Notes under the pieces: model-generated
Databases searched by the model: none
The model's input: only the letters and a program-made list of their open reading frames with translations
What the model was told of the DNA's origin: nothing
Assembly (NCBI GenBank): GCA_030442055.1
Contig: JAUJEB010000001.1
Span: 124,001 to 188,000 of the forward strand
Direction: 5' to 3'
DNA: 64,000 nucleotides
Origin: Agaribacillus aureus
GTDB taxonomy: Bacteria; Bacteroidota; Bacteroidia; Cytophagales; Cyclobacteriaceae
Made by a program: the position numbers and the translations under genes
Shown: one piece after another, positions 16,326 to 26,289 of the stretch
Position numbering within the stretch: the first letter of the stretch is position 1
How the letters are laid out: each line of letters opens with the position of its first letter

Positions 16326-17189
16326 TTACCCCAAGTACGGTTTTAAAGCCTTGCTTCTTGAAGTATGACGCAATCGTCTGATAGCCTTTTCCTTAATTTG
16401 TCTTACCCTTTCTCTGGTTAAGTTAAATTTTTCACCTATTTCTTCCAGGGTCATGGAGTGCTCACCATTTAAGCCAAAGTACAATGTAATGACATCAGCT
16501 TCCCTTTGTGTGAGTGTTGAAAGTGCCCGTTGCACCTCGCGGCGGAGCGAGTCATTCATTAGTTCGGAGTCGGGCTTTTCTTCACCATCATTTTCCAATA
16601 CGTCCAGTAAACTATTTTCCTCTCCCTGCACAAATGGTGCATCCATAGACACGTGGCGACCGGAAATTTTCATGGTGTCCACTACCTCATTGGTGGTAAC
16701 ATCCAGTACCTCTGCCAATTCGTCCGGTGAAGGTTCGCGTTCGTATTTTTGCTCCAGTTCTGAAAAAGTTTTGGAAATTTTATTCAGCGATCCAACCCTG
16801 TTTAAAGGAAGTCTAACGATACGTGATTGCTCTGCCAGCGCCTGTAGGATAGATTGTCTGATCCACCAAACCGCATAAGAAATGAATTTAAAACCTCTGG
16901 TTTCATCAAACCTTTGAGCGGCTTTAATGAGTCCGAGATTTCCTTCGTTGATAAGATCTCCGAGAGACAGTCCCTGATTTTGATATTGTTTAGCTACCGA
17001 GACCACAAATCTCAAATTTGCTTTGGTCAATTTTTCCAATGCCAGCTGGTCTCCGTCTCTGATCCTTTTGGCAAGATCTACTTCTTCGTCAGGGGTTAGC
17101 AAGTCAACTTTTCCAATTTCCTGCAAATACTTATCGAGAGATTGGCTCTCACGGTTAGTAATCTGCTTGCTAATCTTGAGTTGTCTCAT
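16326..17189 (-). CDS. rpoD: Primary RNA polymerase sigma factor (RpoD/SigA)
   Basis: 287-aa sigma-70 of the short Bacteroidota type, lacking the long N-terminal region 1.1. Region 1.2 ([26 protein letters not shown]) is followed by region 2 with [38 protein letters not shown] and the -10 recognition helix [13 protein letters not shown], then region 3 and region 4 with the [32 protein letters not shown]. It recognises the TTG / TAnnTTTG promoters of this phylum, several of which are visible in this window. It is followed by a good terminator and is probably a single-gene unit. Confidence 0.95.
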   Translation of the reverse strand: MRQLKISKQITNRESQSLDKYLQEIGKVDLLTPDEEVDLAKRIRDGDQLALEKLTKANLRFVVSVAKQYQNQGLSLGDLINEGNLGLIKAAQRFDETRGFKFISYAVWWIRQSILQALAEQSRIVRLPLNRVGSLNKISKTFSELEQKYEREPSPDELAEVLDVTTNEVVDTMKISGRHVSMDAPFVQGEENSLLDVLENDGEEKPDSELMNDSLRREVQRALSTLTQREADVITLYFGLNGEHSMTLEEIGEKFNLTRERVRQIKEKAIRRLRHTSRSKALKPYLG

Positions 17190-17299
17190 GCATTTTGGAT
17201 TTTATTAGCCATAACAAAACGGTGCCAAATAACAGCTATTTATTTTACATTAAATCGAATATAAAGAATATTGTTGTAAAATAAGTTAAATTAAAAAAA

Positions 17300-19444
17300 T
17301 TAATTTTTGTTTTCAGCATTTTTTTCTGGCCTAGGTAATAAAACCTTTCTAGACAACCTAAATTTGCCGGATTTCTTGTCAATATCCAACAATTTGACCT
17401 GAATTTCTTCCCCATTTTCCAACACTCCTTCCATGTTTTCGATGCGTTCCCACTTGATTTCGGAGATGTGTAATAATCCTTCTTTTCCAGGTAAAAATTC
17501 CACAAAAGCGCCGAAAGGCATAATAGATTTCACCTTGCCGTCATATACTTCACCAATTTCAGGTTCGGTAACGATAGCTTTAACTCTGGCAAACGCCTGG
17601 TCCATAGCTTCTTTATCAGTAGCAAAGATATTTACGATACCTTTATCATCTACTTCGTCAATAATAATCGTAGCGCCGGTTTCTTTTTGAATTTCCTGGA
17701 CTACTTTTCCACCCGGTCCGATCACCGCGCCAATATAATCCTTGTTGATCTTAATGGTGACTGATCTCGGTGCATGTGGTTTGTAATCGGGCCTCGGCTT
17801 ATCCAGGGTTTTATTCATTTCGCCCAGAATGTGCAATCGCCCTTCCCTGGCCTGCAACAAAGCCTTTTTCAATACATCATATGGCAACCCGTCGATTTTG
17901 ATATCCATCTGACAGGCTGTTATGCCCTTTTCTGTACCTGTTACCTTAAAATCCATGTCACCGAGGTGATCTTCGTCGCCCAGAATATCTGAAAGAATAG
18001 CAAACTTCCCTGTTTCCGTGTCGGAAATCATTCCCATGGCGATACCTGAAACAGCTGCTTTTACCGGGATGCCAGCATCCATCATCGCCAGTGATCCGGC
18101 GCAGACCGTAGCCATAGACGATGAACCGTTGGACTCTAAAATATCCGAAACTACCCTGATGGTGTAAGGGTTGTCGTCATCTGAAGGCAGCACTTTTTTC
18201 AAAGATCGCGCCGCCAGATTACCATGTCCAACTTCCCTCCGGCCAGGGCCTCGATTTGGCTTTACCTCGCCAGTGCTAAAGCCCGGGAAGTTATAATGCA
18301 GGATAAACTTATTGTAACCGGAATAGACGGCACCGTCAACCATTTGCTCGTCCAGCTTAGTTCCAAGTGTAACCGTTGTCAAGGATTGGGTTTCTCCCCT
18401 TGTAAAAACCGCAGAACCATGTGGCGACGGCAGGTAATCTGTTTCGCTCCAGATTGGTCTGATTTCTTCCGGTTTTCGGCCGTCAAGACGGATATCATTT
18501 TTTAGCACAAGATCTCTGGCCGCTTTTTTCTCTATCTCGTGGTAGTATTTATGGATCAACCACTCACTCAGCTCGTGTTCCTCGGGCAGGCTTTCGAGAT
18601 AGGCCTCTAAAGGCGCCTTAAATGCTTCTTTTCTTTCAGATTTGTTTGTAATGGTTTGTTTGGCCACTTCGTAAAGTTGGTCATAAAACATTTCAAACAG
18701 CTTTTCCCTTAGCTCGGGATCACTTTCTTCGTGGTCGTAAACTCTTTTTTCTTCCTTTCCGGTTTCTTTAGTAAGCTCCTTTTGCGCTTCGCATTGTATT
18801 TTGATGGCATCGTGAGCCACCTGCAAAGCTTCGAGCATTACTTCTTCCGCCACTTCATTCATTTCCCCCTCTACCATGGTGATATTCTCGTAGGAGGCCG
18901 CCACAATTAAATCCAGTTTTGCCTCCGGGATCTGATCCAGGGTAGGGTTAACGATATACTTTTCTCCATCCCAGATAACCCTTACTTCTGAGATCGGGCC
19001 GTTGAAGGGAATATCTGACACTGCCAGGGCAGATGAGGCAGCCAGGGCAGCCAGGGAATCCGGTACATTCTTTTCATCGTAAGAGATCAGGCTGATGTTT
19101 ACCTGTGTATCTGCATGATAATCTTCCGGGAACAGCGGACGGAGGGCTCTGTCCACCAATCTGCATATTAAAATTTCATGATCAGAAAGTCTTCCTTCCC
19201 GCTTGAGGAAGCCACCGGGTATTTTTCCTGAGGCGGCAAATTTTTCCTGATAATCAACGGATAAAGGTAAGAAATCAACTCCTTCCATAGCCTCGACTTT
19301 AGAAACTACAGTAGCCAATAGCATGGTATTTCCCATTCTCACTACTACAGAGCCATCGGCTTGCTTGGCAAGCTTACCGGTTTCTATAGTAATTTCCCTC
19401 CCATCACTTAATTTAATAGTTTTAGAAATAATATTATAAGACAT
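17300..19444 (-). CDS. pnp: Polyribonucleotide nucleotidyltransferase (PNPase)
   Basis: 714-aa phosphorolytic 3'-5' exoribonuclease of the degradosome. Two RNase PH domains (about 1-215 and 310-530) flank an alpha-helical domain. The second has [32 protein letters not shown] and the metal-binding [19 protein letters not shown] domain ([26 protein letters not shown], about 555-610) and an S1 domain ([33 protein letters not shown], about 625-690) follow. Full length. It lies downstream of rpsO on the same strand, the conserved rpsO-pnp order. Confidence 0.97.
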   Translation of the reverse strand: MSYNIISKTIKLSDGREITIETGKLAKQADGSVVVRMGNTMLLATVVSKVEAMEGVDFLPLSVDYQEKFAASGKIPGGFLKREGRLSDHEILICRLVDRALRPLFPEDYHADTQVNISLISYDEKNVPDSLAALAASSALAVSDIPFNGPISEVRVIWDGEKYIVNPTLDQIPEAKLDLIVAASYENITMVEGEMNEVAEEVMLEALQVAHDAIKIQCEAQKELTKETGKEEKRVYDHEESDPELREKLFEMFYDQLYEVAKQTITNKSERKEAFKAPLEAYLESLPEEHELSEWLIHKYYHEIEKKAARDLVLKNDIRLDGRKPEEIRPIWSETDYLPSPHGSAVFTRGETQSLTTVTLGTKLDEQMVDGAVYSGYNKFILHYNFPGFSTGEVKPNRGPGRREVGHGNLAARSLKKVLPSDDDNPYTIRVVSDILESNGSSSMATVCAGSLAMMDAGIPVKAAVSGIAMGMISDTETGKFAILSDILGDEDHLGDMDFKVTGTEKGITACQMDIKIDGLPYDVLKKALLQAREGRLHILGEMNKTLDKPRPDYKPHAPRSVTIKINKDYIGAVIGPGGKVVQEIQKETGATIIIDEVDDKGIVNIFATDKEAMDQAFARVKAIVTEPEIGEVYDGKVKSIMPFGAFVEFLPGKEGLLHISEIKWERIENMEGVLENGEEIQVKLLDIDKKSGKFRLSRKVLLPRPEKNAENKN

Positions 19445-19517
19445 ATAGTATTGTTTAGTCGTAAAATTGGCAAGCCCAGATCAAATTGAAAAACAGGCCT
19501 TTGAGGTTGGAACGAAA

Positions 19518-19543
19518 GAGGGATTTCCACCGGAAATCCCCTC
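19518..19543 (-). terminator. Hairpin between rpsO and pnp
   Basis: GAGGGATTTCC (19518-19528) pairs with GGAAATCCCCTC (19532-19543) across a 3-nt loop with one bulged C. It starts 15 bp after rpsO and is not followed by a clear U-run on the minus strand, so it may be an attenuator or an RNase III-type processing hairpin, as between rpsO and pnp in E. coli, rather than a full terminator. Confidence 0.55.
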
Positions 19544-19558
19544 CTTAAATTCTTGATG

Positions 19559-19834
19559 TTATTTTCTTAGTTTTAATTCTGCTATAATGGATCTATATCT
19601 TTCTATATCTCTTTTATATAGATAATCCAACAACCTCCGTCGCTTTCCTACCAGCTTTAATAATCCCAAACGGCTGGAGTGATCTTTCTTATTTGTCTTT
19701 AGATGCTCGGTCAGGTGGTTAATCCTGAAGGTAAATAAAGCTATTTGCGATTCGGGTGATCCCGTATCCGAAGCTGATTTTAACCGACCATGATTCTTGA
19801 ATAAATCTTCTTTTTTTTCCTTACTTAAATACAT
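19559..19834 (-). CDS. rpsO: 30S ribosomal protein S15
   Basis: 91-aa ribosomal protein that binds the central domain of 16S rRNA. It shows the S15 signature [49 protein letters not shown]. Normal length and start (ATG 19834). It stands upstream of pnp with a hairpin between them and has a clear Bacteroidota-type promoter at 19874-19904. Confidence 0.97.
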   Translation of the reverse strand: MYLSKEKKEDLFKNHGRLKSASDTGSPESQIALFTFRINHLTEHLKTNKKDHSSRLGLLKLVGKRRRLLDYLYKRDIERYRSIIAELKLRK

Positions 19835-19873
19835 GCTTAGTCAAAATAAATTAAATATTTTTTTATCGAGGCA

Positions 19874-19904
19874 CAAAGGTATAGATACGATTTTTCATAA
19901 CCAA
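19874..19904 (-). promoter_or_regulatory. Bacteroidota-type promoter of rpsO
   Basis: On the minus strand TTG (19904-19902) lies 20 bases before TACCTTTG (19881-19874), matching the -33 TTG and -7 TAnnTTTG elements recognised by the primary sigma of this phylum. It is about 40 bp upstream of the rpsO start. Confidence 0.6.
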
Positions 19905-19941
19905 ATCATTAAACATAAATATTTAAATACCAGCAGCTAAC

Positions 19942-19967
19942 AAAAAATGCCTTAAAGCCTGGCATTT
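19942..19967 (-). terminator. Rho-independent terminator of the LptF/G permease gene
   Basis: On the minus strand AAATGCC (19967-19961) and GGCATTT (19951-19945) form a stem ending in a T-run, 10 bp after the permease stop. Confidence 0.75.
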
Positions 19968-19976
19968 AGTGGCGTG

Positions 19977-21764
19977 TCAGGATTTGTTCTTTGAGAATTT
20001 CCTTCGGATGTTTCCCACAAAAACGTTGTAAAAATCCACATCAAAAACGCGGGCGTCAATTCTCGCCTGGCGCAGAAAAAATAATCCTATTGGAAACAAT
20101 ATAAAATTGGCAGCCCAGGCCCCTACCCATGGCTCAATGATGCCTTGCTTTGCCAGCTTTTCGCCCGTGATATTGATCACATAGAAAGTAATGAAGAAAA
20201 TAATGGATATAATTACCGGTACACCAAGCCCTCCTTTCTTAATAATAGCGCCTAAAGGTGCACCTATTAAAAACATAGACAAGCAAGCCAGTGCCAGCGC
20301 TATTTTTTTGTTTTTTTCTATTTTATATTTTCGTGCCTCATTCACTAAATTGGTGGTATTGGCATCCTGCGTAACCATCTGATTTTTCATTTGACGCGCC
20401 TTGGTTAGCGCACTGGCCATGACCTTTGTCTTATTTTTTTCAAGCGCCATGGTACTGTCGACTTTGCTCAGCGCTTCTTCCATGGTAAGGACGTGTACTT
20501 CCTTATCTTCTTCCTTGGGCTTGGACGTGTCAGCTTTTTTGTTTTTGCCAGCTACCGTCGTTGGCTTCTTTTTTTTCTGGTTTTCAGGTTTCTTGAAAAT
20601 TGGCGTAACCTTTTTATCCAGTTTTTTCACATGTTTGTTTGCCGGCACGCTTTTAACGGCGACGGTCTCTTTTGGCGGTGTTTTCTTTTTTTTCTTCTCA
20701 GCGGCCTTCCGGGACTTTTCCAGCTCTCTTTCTGCCGTGTAGCGCTCTTCGTACATTCCGTCTTTGACAGCCTGGATGCTGTCTCTTACCTTCCTGATTG
20801 AATCCAGCTTTATACCTACGATTTCATATTTTTCGGGAACAACGATTTTTTCATCCAAATGATAATTATAATAATTCTGGGCATTTTTGAAGAGCTTGTA
20901 CTTCACTTCCTCCACTTCAAAATCCATTGAATCAATATCCACATTTAACTGCCGGATGTTTTTCATGAGCCGGTTATTGGCAAACAGCTCTTTTTTGGTT
21001 TTTTTCAGGTCAAAGTCCTCCAGGCTAAATATCATTTTTGTCTGTGAAAATTTAGTCCTGATGTAGGGCTCAATATCTTTTTTACTATAGCTTTTTTGGG
21101 GTGTTTTATCAGATTGCTGATAGCGGTGCCCGTCATACAATTCCATTACGAGGTAGCGATCGTTCATAAAGGAATACATCCTGCCGGAGTCGGCCATAAT
21201 AATTTCCACATTACCTCTTCTCTTGGTGTGGTCGTAAATCATCAGATCCTTCATCGTATCCCCTTTGGGATCTTTTTCATTCACGCGGATCGTAAAATTT
21301 TGAATACCATTGTAAAAGGCCCCCTCCTTAATACTCAGAGAAGGTTTCTGCTGTCGCACATCATACATTAGACTGTAGGCATTCAAAGCTGCCTTGGGGA
21401 CAATGTTGTTATTTGAAAAAAATGCGAAAGCCGTAAGAAAGATAGTAAAGTAAAAAATCGGCGCCATGGTCCTTAACAGCGAAATGCCGGCGCTCTTGAT
21501 GGCTGTCAGCTCAAAATGCTCTCCCAGATTGCCAAAAGTCATCAGCGAGGACAATAGAATTGCCAGCGGCAAAGCATTGGGTGTCATCACAATACTAAAG
21601 GAAGTCATCAATTCGGCAAAGACCTCAAACCCCAGACCTTTCCCTACGAGATCATCAAAATACTTGAGCATATATTGCAGCAGGAGTATAAATACCACTA
21701 CAACAAAGGTCAGTATAAATGGCCCCAGAAAAGATTTAAGTACCAGCTTATCCAGCTTTTTCAT
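19977..21764 (-). CDS. LptF/LptG family permease with a charged insert
   Basis: 595-aa inner-membrane protein of the LPS export ABC transporter family (LptF/G, YjgP/YjgQ). It moves lipopolysaccharide from the inner membrane to the Lpt bridge together with LptB. Three helices lie in the first about 120 residues, then a periplasmic region, and three helices near the C-terminus (about 480-575, starting KIALALACLSMFLIGAPLGAIIKKGGLG). Between about 345 and 445 is a Lys-rich, low-complexity insert (KKKKTPPKE, QKKKKPTT) that makes the protein much longer than the usual 360 residues of Proteobacteria. A candidate -7 element (TACTTTTG) lies at 21801-21794. Confidence 0.88.
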   Translation of the reverse strand: MKKLDKLVLKSFLGPFILTFVVVVFILLLQYMLKYFDDLVGKGLGFEVFAELMTSFSIVMTPNALPLAILLSSLMTFGNLGEHFELTAIKSAGISLLRTMAPIFYFTIFLTAFAFFSNNNIVPKAALNAYSLMYDVRQQKPSLSIKEGAFYNGIQNFTIRVNEKDPKGDTMKDLMIYDHTKRRGNVEIIMADSGRMYSFMNDRYLVMELYDGHRYQQSDKTPQKSYSKKDIEPYIRTKFSQTKMIFSLEDFDLKKTKKELFANNRLMKNIRQLNVDIDSMDFEVEEVKYKLFKNAQNYYNYHLDEKIVVPEKYEIVGIKLDSIRKVRDSIQAVKDGMYEERYTAERELEKSRKAAEKKKKKTPPKETVAVKSVPANKHVKKLDKKVTPIFKKPENQKKKKPTTVAGKNKKADTSKPKEEDKEVHVLTMEEALSKVDSTMALEKNKTKVMASALTKARQMKNQMVTQDANTTNLVNEARKYKIEKNKKIALALACLSMFLIGAPLGAIIKKGGLGVPVIISIIFFITFYVINITGEKLAKQGIIEPWVGAWAANFILFPIGLFFLRQARIDARVFDVDFYNVFVGNIRRKFSKNKS

Positions 21765-21945
21765 ATGTCGCTGACGATTTTAATCCGCTTACACAAAAGT
21801 ATAGAATTGCTAGCAAAAATAGTGCAATTTTTTTATTTCGCGCGACAAGCGTTCCTTTCAGGGCCATATTCTGAGCCGACCCTTTGATTTTAATAAGGCC
21901 TTCAATTTGGGAGGTTTTCAGAAGTAAAAAGGTCTGAACGTTAAT

Positions 21946-22350
21946 TCAGCCGCCTACTGTCTCTTTAAGGGCGATAACCAGGTTTTCCCACATATCTTCC
22001 AGTTCTTCCGGATCACTATTTTCGGAATAGTCGGTAATGCGTAGAAATACAGATTGGGTTAATTCATTCTGATCCAGTTTAAATTCAAAGAATGCCCGAT
22101 CATGTTCATCATCGGTATTGTTGTCGTCCTTGTTAATAAACTCAAATTTTACATAGCTGTTCGATCGGTGGGCCACTAATTTGGCTTTATGGTCTTCGCC
22201 ATCCCAGATAAAGTTGTAAACCTTGTCTTCGTTTACGTTAACATCATCGGCAAACCATTGCGCCAGGCCACTAGCAGTATTCAAGTATGGGAAAAGCATT
22301 TTTTTGGATGCATTTATCTCAAACTCGGTGTTAAACTTATATTTACTCAT
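21946..22350 (-). CDS. START-like domain protein
   Basis: 134-aa soluble protein of the SRPBCC/START-like superfamily in a form typical of Bacteroidota: MSKYKFNTEFEINASKKMLFPYLNTASGLAQWFADDV begins a helix-grip fold with a hydrophobic ligand cavity. I start at ATG 22350; the frame is open up to 22503, but those 51 residues do not look like part of the domain. Very acidic overall. Ligand and role are unknown. It is divergent from tRNA-Met. Confidence 0.85.
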   Translation of the reverse strand: MSKYKFNTEFEINASKKMLFPYLNTASGLAQWFADDVNVNEDKVYNFIWDGEDHKAKLVAHRSNSYVKFEFINKDDNNTDDEHDRAFFEFKLDQNELTQSVFLRITDYSENSDPEELEDMWENLVIALKETVGG

Positions 22351-22524
22351 AACCTGATCGTTAGTAATTGTTTTTTTAAGATATATTTTTTTTACGAGAT
22401 GCCCAAAAATTACTCCGTAAATGTATTGCATTTTAAAAGACAATATTAGTAAGTTTGCACTCCGTTTCATAACGGGCGCTGAAAAGGCGCAGTATATGTT
22501 CATTTAAAGATTTTTAATATTTAT

Positions 22525-22598
22525 GGCGAGGTAGCTCAGTTGGTTAGAGCGCAGGATTCATAACCCTGAGGTCACGGGTTCAACTCCCGTCTTCGCTA
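22525..22598 (+). tRNA. tRNA-Met (anticodon CAU)
   Basis: 74-nt gene beginning GGCGAGG and ending CTTCGCT plus discriminator A (a G-U pair closes the acceptor). The anticodon loop TTCATAA gives anticodon CAT; the stem CAGGA/CCCTG has one A-C mismatch next to the loop. The first base pair is G-U, not the C-A mismatch of an initiator, so an elongator is more likely. CCA is not encoded. A good terminator follows. Confidence 0.93.
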
Positions 22599-22603
22599 CA
22601 CTT

Positions 22604-22633
22604 AGTCCGAAACGTTAAGTTTTGGACTTTTTT
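22604..22633 (+). terminator. Terminator of tRNA-Met
   Basis: AGTCCGAAAC (22604-22613) pairs with GTTTTGGACT (22619-22628; one G-U pair), followed by a run of Ts to 22633. It starts 6 bp after the tRNA. Confidence 0.8.
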
Positions 22634-23112
22634 GTTTGAAATTGTTAAAAATGTCCTGAAAACGCATCAAATGTTGCACCTACTATGGCATTTTATCAGG
22701 TCACTTTTGTATTTTATCGCTTTCAATTAAATTCTAACTTATTATTAAATGGGTCTGTTACTTCCAAACAGAGATCTGTCCAAAGAGCTTTTTCAATGCC
22801 AGGATTGTTGTACTGGTACCCCTTCCATTTCTGGTTTTTGTGAAACTATCTTAGACCCCTCCAATTGATAAATACCCTCGCTGCCGGTTAACAATCTACA
22901 TGATGTTCAATAAGGTGAAGTACTACTCCATCTTTTAAGGTCTTGATTTAGTAGAGAGCATTGTCATGATATTTTTGTTCCCAGTTTATATTGAAACATT
23001 CAGTAGTATTAGTTTTAATATGGGCGTTGGAAGCATAAAAATTCTCTTTACCTATGTATTTAAAAATATTAAATTTAGAAAATACATTTAATAAAACATT
23101 AATCCTTATAAA
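22634..23112. other. Gap with possible coding relic on the minus strand
   Basis: 479 bp between tRNA-Met and the permease. On the minus strand about 22775-22870, two overlapping frames read like protein (SEGIYQLEGSKIVSQKPEMEG, then after a frame change NPGIEKALWTDLCLEVTDP), which suggests a degraded gene remnant. No family can be named. The last 100 bp are extremely AT-rich and presumably hold the promoter of the permease gene. Confidence 0.3.
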
Positions 23113-25500
23113 ATGGATTTAAAAATACTGCTTCGTAGCATATTAAAAGAAAAGATAAAGAACCTGTTAATAGTCAGTGGGTTGGCAATAGGTTTTTCTG
23201 GTTTTATTATTCTTCAGATGTTGATCAACATAGAATTGAGCTATGATACATTTCACCATGATCATAGCAATATCTATCGTATTATTACGGTATTGAAAAG
23301 TGAGGAGGGTAATCAGAGTATAGCCCTCTCAGGTGGAGGTTTAAAAGACTATCTAAGTGAAAGTTTTCCATCAATTAAAAGTGTCACACATTTTATTCCG
23401 ATTTATTACGGAGTAAAAGTGGTTACCAACACCGAATCATTAGTGGAAGAAAAAGGGTTATATGTAGATGAAAACTTTAATGATGTATTTGATTTTTCAA
23501 TTATTTCAGGAGAATCAAAATCCATGTTCTCAAGTGTTAATGCCATTGCCTTAACCAGATCACTGGCCATTAAGTATTTTGGTAATGTTAACGTTATCGG
23601 AGAAGAGATGTCCGTAGATGATGGATTTGGGACAAGAACATTCAAGGTTACTGGCGTTTATGATGATGTCGTTGAAAATTCCAGTATACAATTTGATTTT
23701 CTAGTATCAAGAAAGAGTTATAAACATTGGGACAAACTCCTGAATAGGGCTAACAAAAATTACTTCTTTACTTACCTGAGATTTGAGAATGCTTTATCAA
23801 AGGAAGATAAAACCTACATTGAGTCAAATTTGGATGATAGGGGTGGTAGGCTTAATCATGATAGCCACCTTAAAAAAACGCATTTTCTTCAACAGATTCA
23901 AAAAACACATCTCGATACAGCGATTGAATATGATATATCAGACAAAACCGAGCCCAAACAAATTTATATTTTATGGTTTATCTCGTTATCAATCATCACT
24001 ATCACATCAATAAATTTCATTAACACCAACACCATTCAATCGGCGTCAAAAATCAAGATATTAGGCATGGCAAAAATCTTTGGGCATAAAAACCCGTTTG
24101 CCAAAATCCTTGTTCTCGACTCGTTACTTAAATCCCTGGTAGCGCTTTTTATAGCGGTGTTGTTAGTCGTTTTTTTTAACAGATCAGTTTTCGAACAGTT
24201 ATTTCATTTTAAATTATATTTACCTTCCAAATATCCCATATTTATATGGATGACGATTTGTATGGCTGTTGGAATAATAGGGGGTTTAATACCCGCATAT
24301 TATTTGAGAAAGAAAAAAACAGTTGACATCGTAAAAGGTAAAATCCTTATCACTGATGGTAAATACTCAAACCTCAAATTAACATCATTAATTATTCAAT
24401 TGTCCATAGTGATTGTATTAATGATCACCACAACCATTGTAATAAAGCAGTTAAACTATATCGATAACAAGGAAGTTGGATATGGTAAAACGGACAAAGT
24501 TCTTATTCCTGCACCTCAGGGAGTCGATAATTCTAGTTATTTGGAGTTTATTACGCGAGCGAAAAACTTTCATTACATAAAGCTGATTGGAATTTCCCTG
24601 GATCCGTTTTATGCGAAGTATAGGCCAACGAACATTAAGATAGGAGACAATAATGAAATAGAGGCTAAAGTATTGTACAATATGGTTAATAAAGAATTTA
24701 TACCGGCAATGGGTATTGCAATGAAAAAAGGTAAGAATTTTAGTGGAATTCATTCATCAGATACGGTAAGTGTAATCATTAATGAGTCTGCATCAAAACT
24801 ATTTATTGGCAAGGAAATACTCAATACAATTATTTCATCTGATATTCCCTGGTATAATAATAAAAAATTCAGAGTTATTGGTATCATGAAGGATTTTCAT
24901 TTCGAATCGTTTAGCAATAGTATCGAACCTCTATTATATTTTTGTATTCCGTTTGAAGATTTCGCCGGTGATATAACTATCAAGTATGAAAATGATGAAT
25001 TAAGCAAATTAAGAGATGATTTGTCTAAAGTATGGAAAAGTAGCGGTATTGAAACGCCATTGGAAATGGAGTCATTGGAAAATGCATATACAGCAACCTA
25101 CAGGCAGCAGGGCCTTTTGAGCAATGTGTCCGGAAGCTTCACTATTCTTACTTTGTTTTTGTCCTTATTTGGATTGTTTGCTTACTTGAAAAACAATATT
25201 GAGTTTAAAACAAAAGAATTAACCATTAGAAGGATTCTTGGAGCCACAACCCTTCATATTTACTATAACTTGAATAAAGAAATACTAATGCTTTTTTTTA
25301 TAAGTATCGTCATATCCATACCCGTCGGTTTTTATATATGTACAAAATGGTTAGAACAATTTGCTTATCATACGACTATTGATTTTGATAATTTTGTTGT
25401 TCCCGTTATCTGTACATTAATGATAATTATTCTTATCGGCTTATACGAGTTATATGCAATCCTATCTCAGAAGACAACTGATGTTTTAAATTACGAATAA
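23113..25500 (+). CDS. FtsX/MacB-like ABC transporter permease
   Basis: 795-aa membrane protein of the long two-module MacB_PCD/FtsX type common in Bacteroidota. An N-terminal helix (NLLIVSGLAIGFSGFIILQML) is followed by a periplasmic MacB-like domain, three helices around 285-395, a second N-terminal-type helix (about 420-445), a second periplasmic domain, and three closing helices (about 675-790) with the FtsX signature ELTIRRILGATTLHIYYNLNKEI. Such permeases work with a separate ATPase in export of peptides, lipids or antibiotics. No ATPase gene is adjacent, so the partner must be elsewhere. The gene is AT-rich compared with the core block and stands alone. Confidence 0.88.
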   Translation: MDLKILLRSILKEKIKNLLIVSGLAIGFSGFIILQMLINIELSYDTFHHDHSNIYRIITVLKSEEGNQSIALSGGGLKDYLSESFPSIKSVTHFIPIYYGVKVVTNTESLVEEKGLYVDENFNDVFDFSIISGESKSMFSSVNAIALTRSLAIKYFGNVNVIGEEMSVDDGFGTRTFKVTGVYDDVVENSSIQFDFLVSRKSYKHWDKLLNRANKNYFFTYLRFENALSKEDKTYIESNLDDRGGRLNHDSHLKKTHFLQQIQKTHLDTAIEYDISDKTEPKQIYILWFISLSIITITSINFINTNTIQSASKIKILGMAKIFGHKNPFAKILVLDSLLKSLVALFIAVLLVVFFNRSVFEQLFHFKLYLPSKYPIFIWMTICMAVGIIGGLIPAYYLRKKKTVDIVKGKILITDGKYSNLKLTSLIIQLSIVIVLMITTTIVIKQLNYIDNKEVGYGKTDKVLIPAPQGVDNSSYLEFITRAKNFHYIKLIGISLDPFYAKYRPTNIKIGDNNEIEAKVLYNMVNKEFIPAMGIAMKKGKNFSGIHSSDTVSVIINESASKLFIGKEILNTIISSDIPWYNNKKFRVIGIMKDFHFESFSNSIEPLLYFCIPFEDFAGDITIKYENDELSKLRDDLSKVWKSSGIETPLEMESLENAYTATYRQQGLLSNVSGSFTILTLFLSLFGLFAYLKNNIEFKTKELTIRRILGATTLHIYYNLNKEILMLFFISIVISIPVGFYICTKWLEQFAYHTTIDFDNFVVPVICTLMIIILIGLYELYAILSQKTTDVLNYE

Positions 25501-25894
25501 CCAGAAGTTGATAGAGGATCGTGTCCGCCCAGTAATCTACACTAATGTGTTGGTTTTTCTAAAGCTATATTTCAGGACAACAGGTAGCTGGCTTTATTGA
25601 CCGGATAATCAGAGAATGTATATTTTTGTAGTTTTTGGTAAAGCTACAAAAGAAGTAAGGCTACATCTTGACGAGGATTATTAGGCATCGTCAAAGCCAC
25701 TATTTCTTTTCTTAGTATTAGGGATATATAAACCCATTTTCTCCAAATATAATTGTCCGAGTTTAGGACGAGTTACAAGTTTTAAGAGATCAAATACCCC
25801 CCCAGTGACGTAATTGTCAAACACCATTTTTGATTACCAGGTCAAATGTTGTCAATTTCGAAATTTCCAAAAAATTCAGAGGAAAGCTATTAAG

Positions 25895-26060
25895 TTTTCA
25901 AACCAGACTCAAAAATGTTAAAACTTCCTGCAGATCTGGAATGATCAGGTTCGATATTGATCCCCTCGCCGCTACTACGAAGGTCAGCAACACAGCTGAC
26001 CTTTTTTATTTACTGAAAATAAAGAAGTTATAAATACATTTGAGGTTCGATAAATTCCGT
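25895..26060 (+). repeat. Copy A of a tRNA-3'-end-like repeat with hairpin
   Basis: Copy A contains GGTTCGAT at 25948, then CCCCTCGCCGCTAC (25962-25975), a perfect 9-bp hairpin AAGGTCAGC/GCTGACCTT (25980-26003) followed by Ts, then TTACTGAAAATAAAGAAGTTATA and another GGTTCGAT (26043). Copy B (30539-30700) aligns with it without gaps for 53 bases up to GGTTCGAT and keeps all the later blocks, although the hairpin stem sequence differs. The block resembles a tRNA T-arm plus acceptor strand plus terminator, but the T-arm is disrupted by extra bases and no 5' half is present. Confidence 0.6.
25980..26009 (+). terminator. Terminator-like hairpin of repeat copy A
   Basis: AAGGTCAGC (25980-25988) pairs perfectly with GCTGACCTT (25995-26003), 6-nt loop, followed by TTTT. 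A strong intrinsic terminator on the plus strand with no recognisable gene in front of it other than the repeat itself. Confidence 0.7.
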
Positions 26061-26160
26061 TTTTTAGGGTAAGAGGGTGTGATAGTTAAGTATGCTTTTA
26101 TTTGTAAATAACTGATCATCATTATTTTAAACATGTGATTTTGAGTTCGATAATGGTAAA

Positions 26161-26277
26161 GTATAAGCGTAATGTGAGATTAGAAGCAATTCGATTTCGG
26201 TTTATCGTTACGTTTGGGAATAATTAATCGTTTAATTCCGTCACTTTCGCCCGCATTACGCTTATACATTGTTAGCC
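26161..26277. repeat. attC-like palindrome 1
   Basis: GTATAAGCGTAATG (26161-26174) and CATTACGCTTATAC (26254-26267) form a perfect 14-bp inverted repeat around an 79-nt spacer. The right arm is followed by ATT and GTTAGCC, close to the integron core site GTTRRRY. It lies 12 bp beyond the stop of the minus-strand amidohydrolase gene. A long palindrome ending in GTTAG just after a gene is the form of an integron attC site, but the matching RYYYAAC at the outer left end is absent, so this is tentative. Confidence 0.4.
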
Positions 26278-26289
26278 CCAGTTTTCTAA

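Noticed and set aside
22775-22870. Coding-like minus-strand segment near tRNA-Met
   Set aside because: Two frames read like protein but contain stops and a frame change; too short and unidentified to list as a pseudogene.
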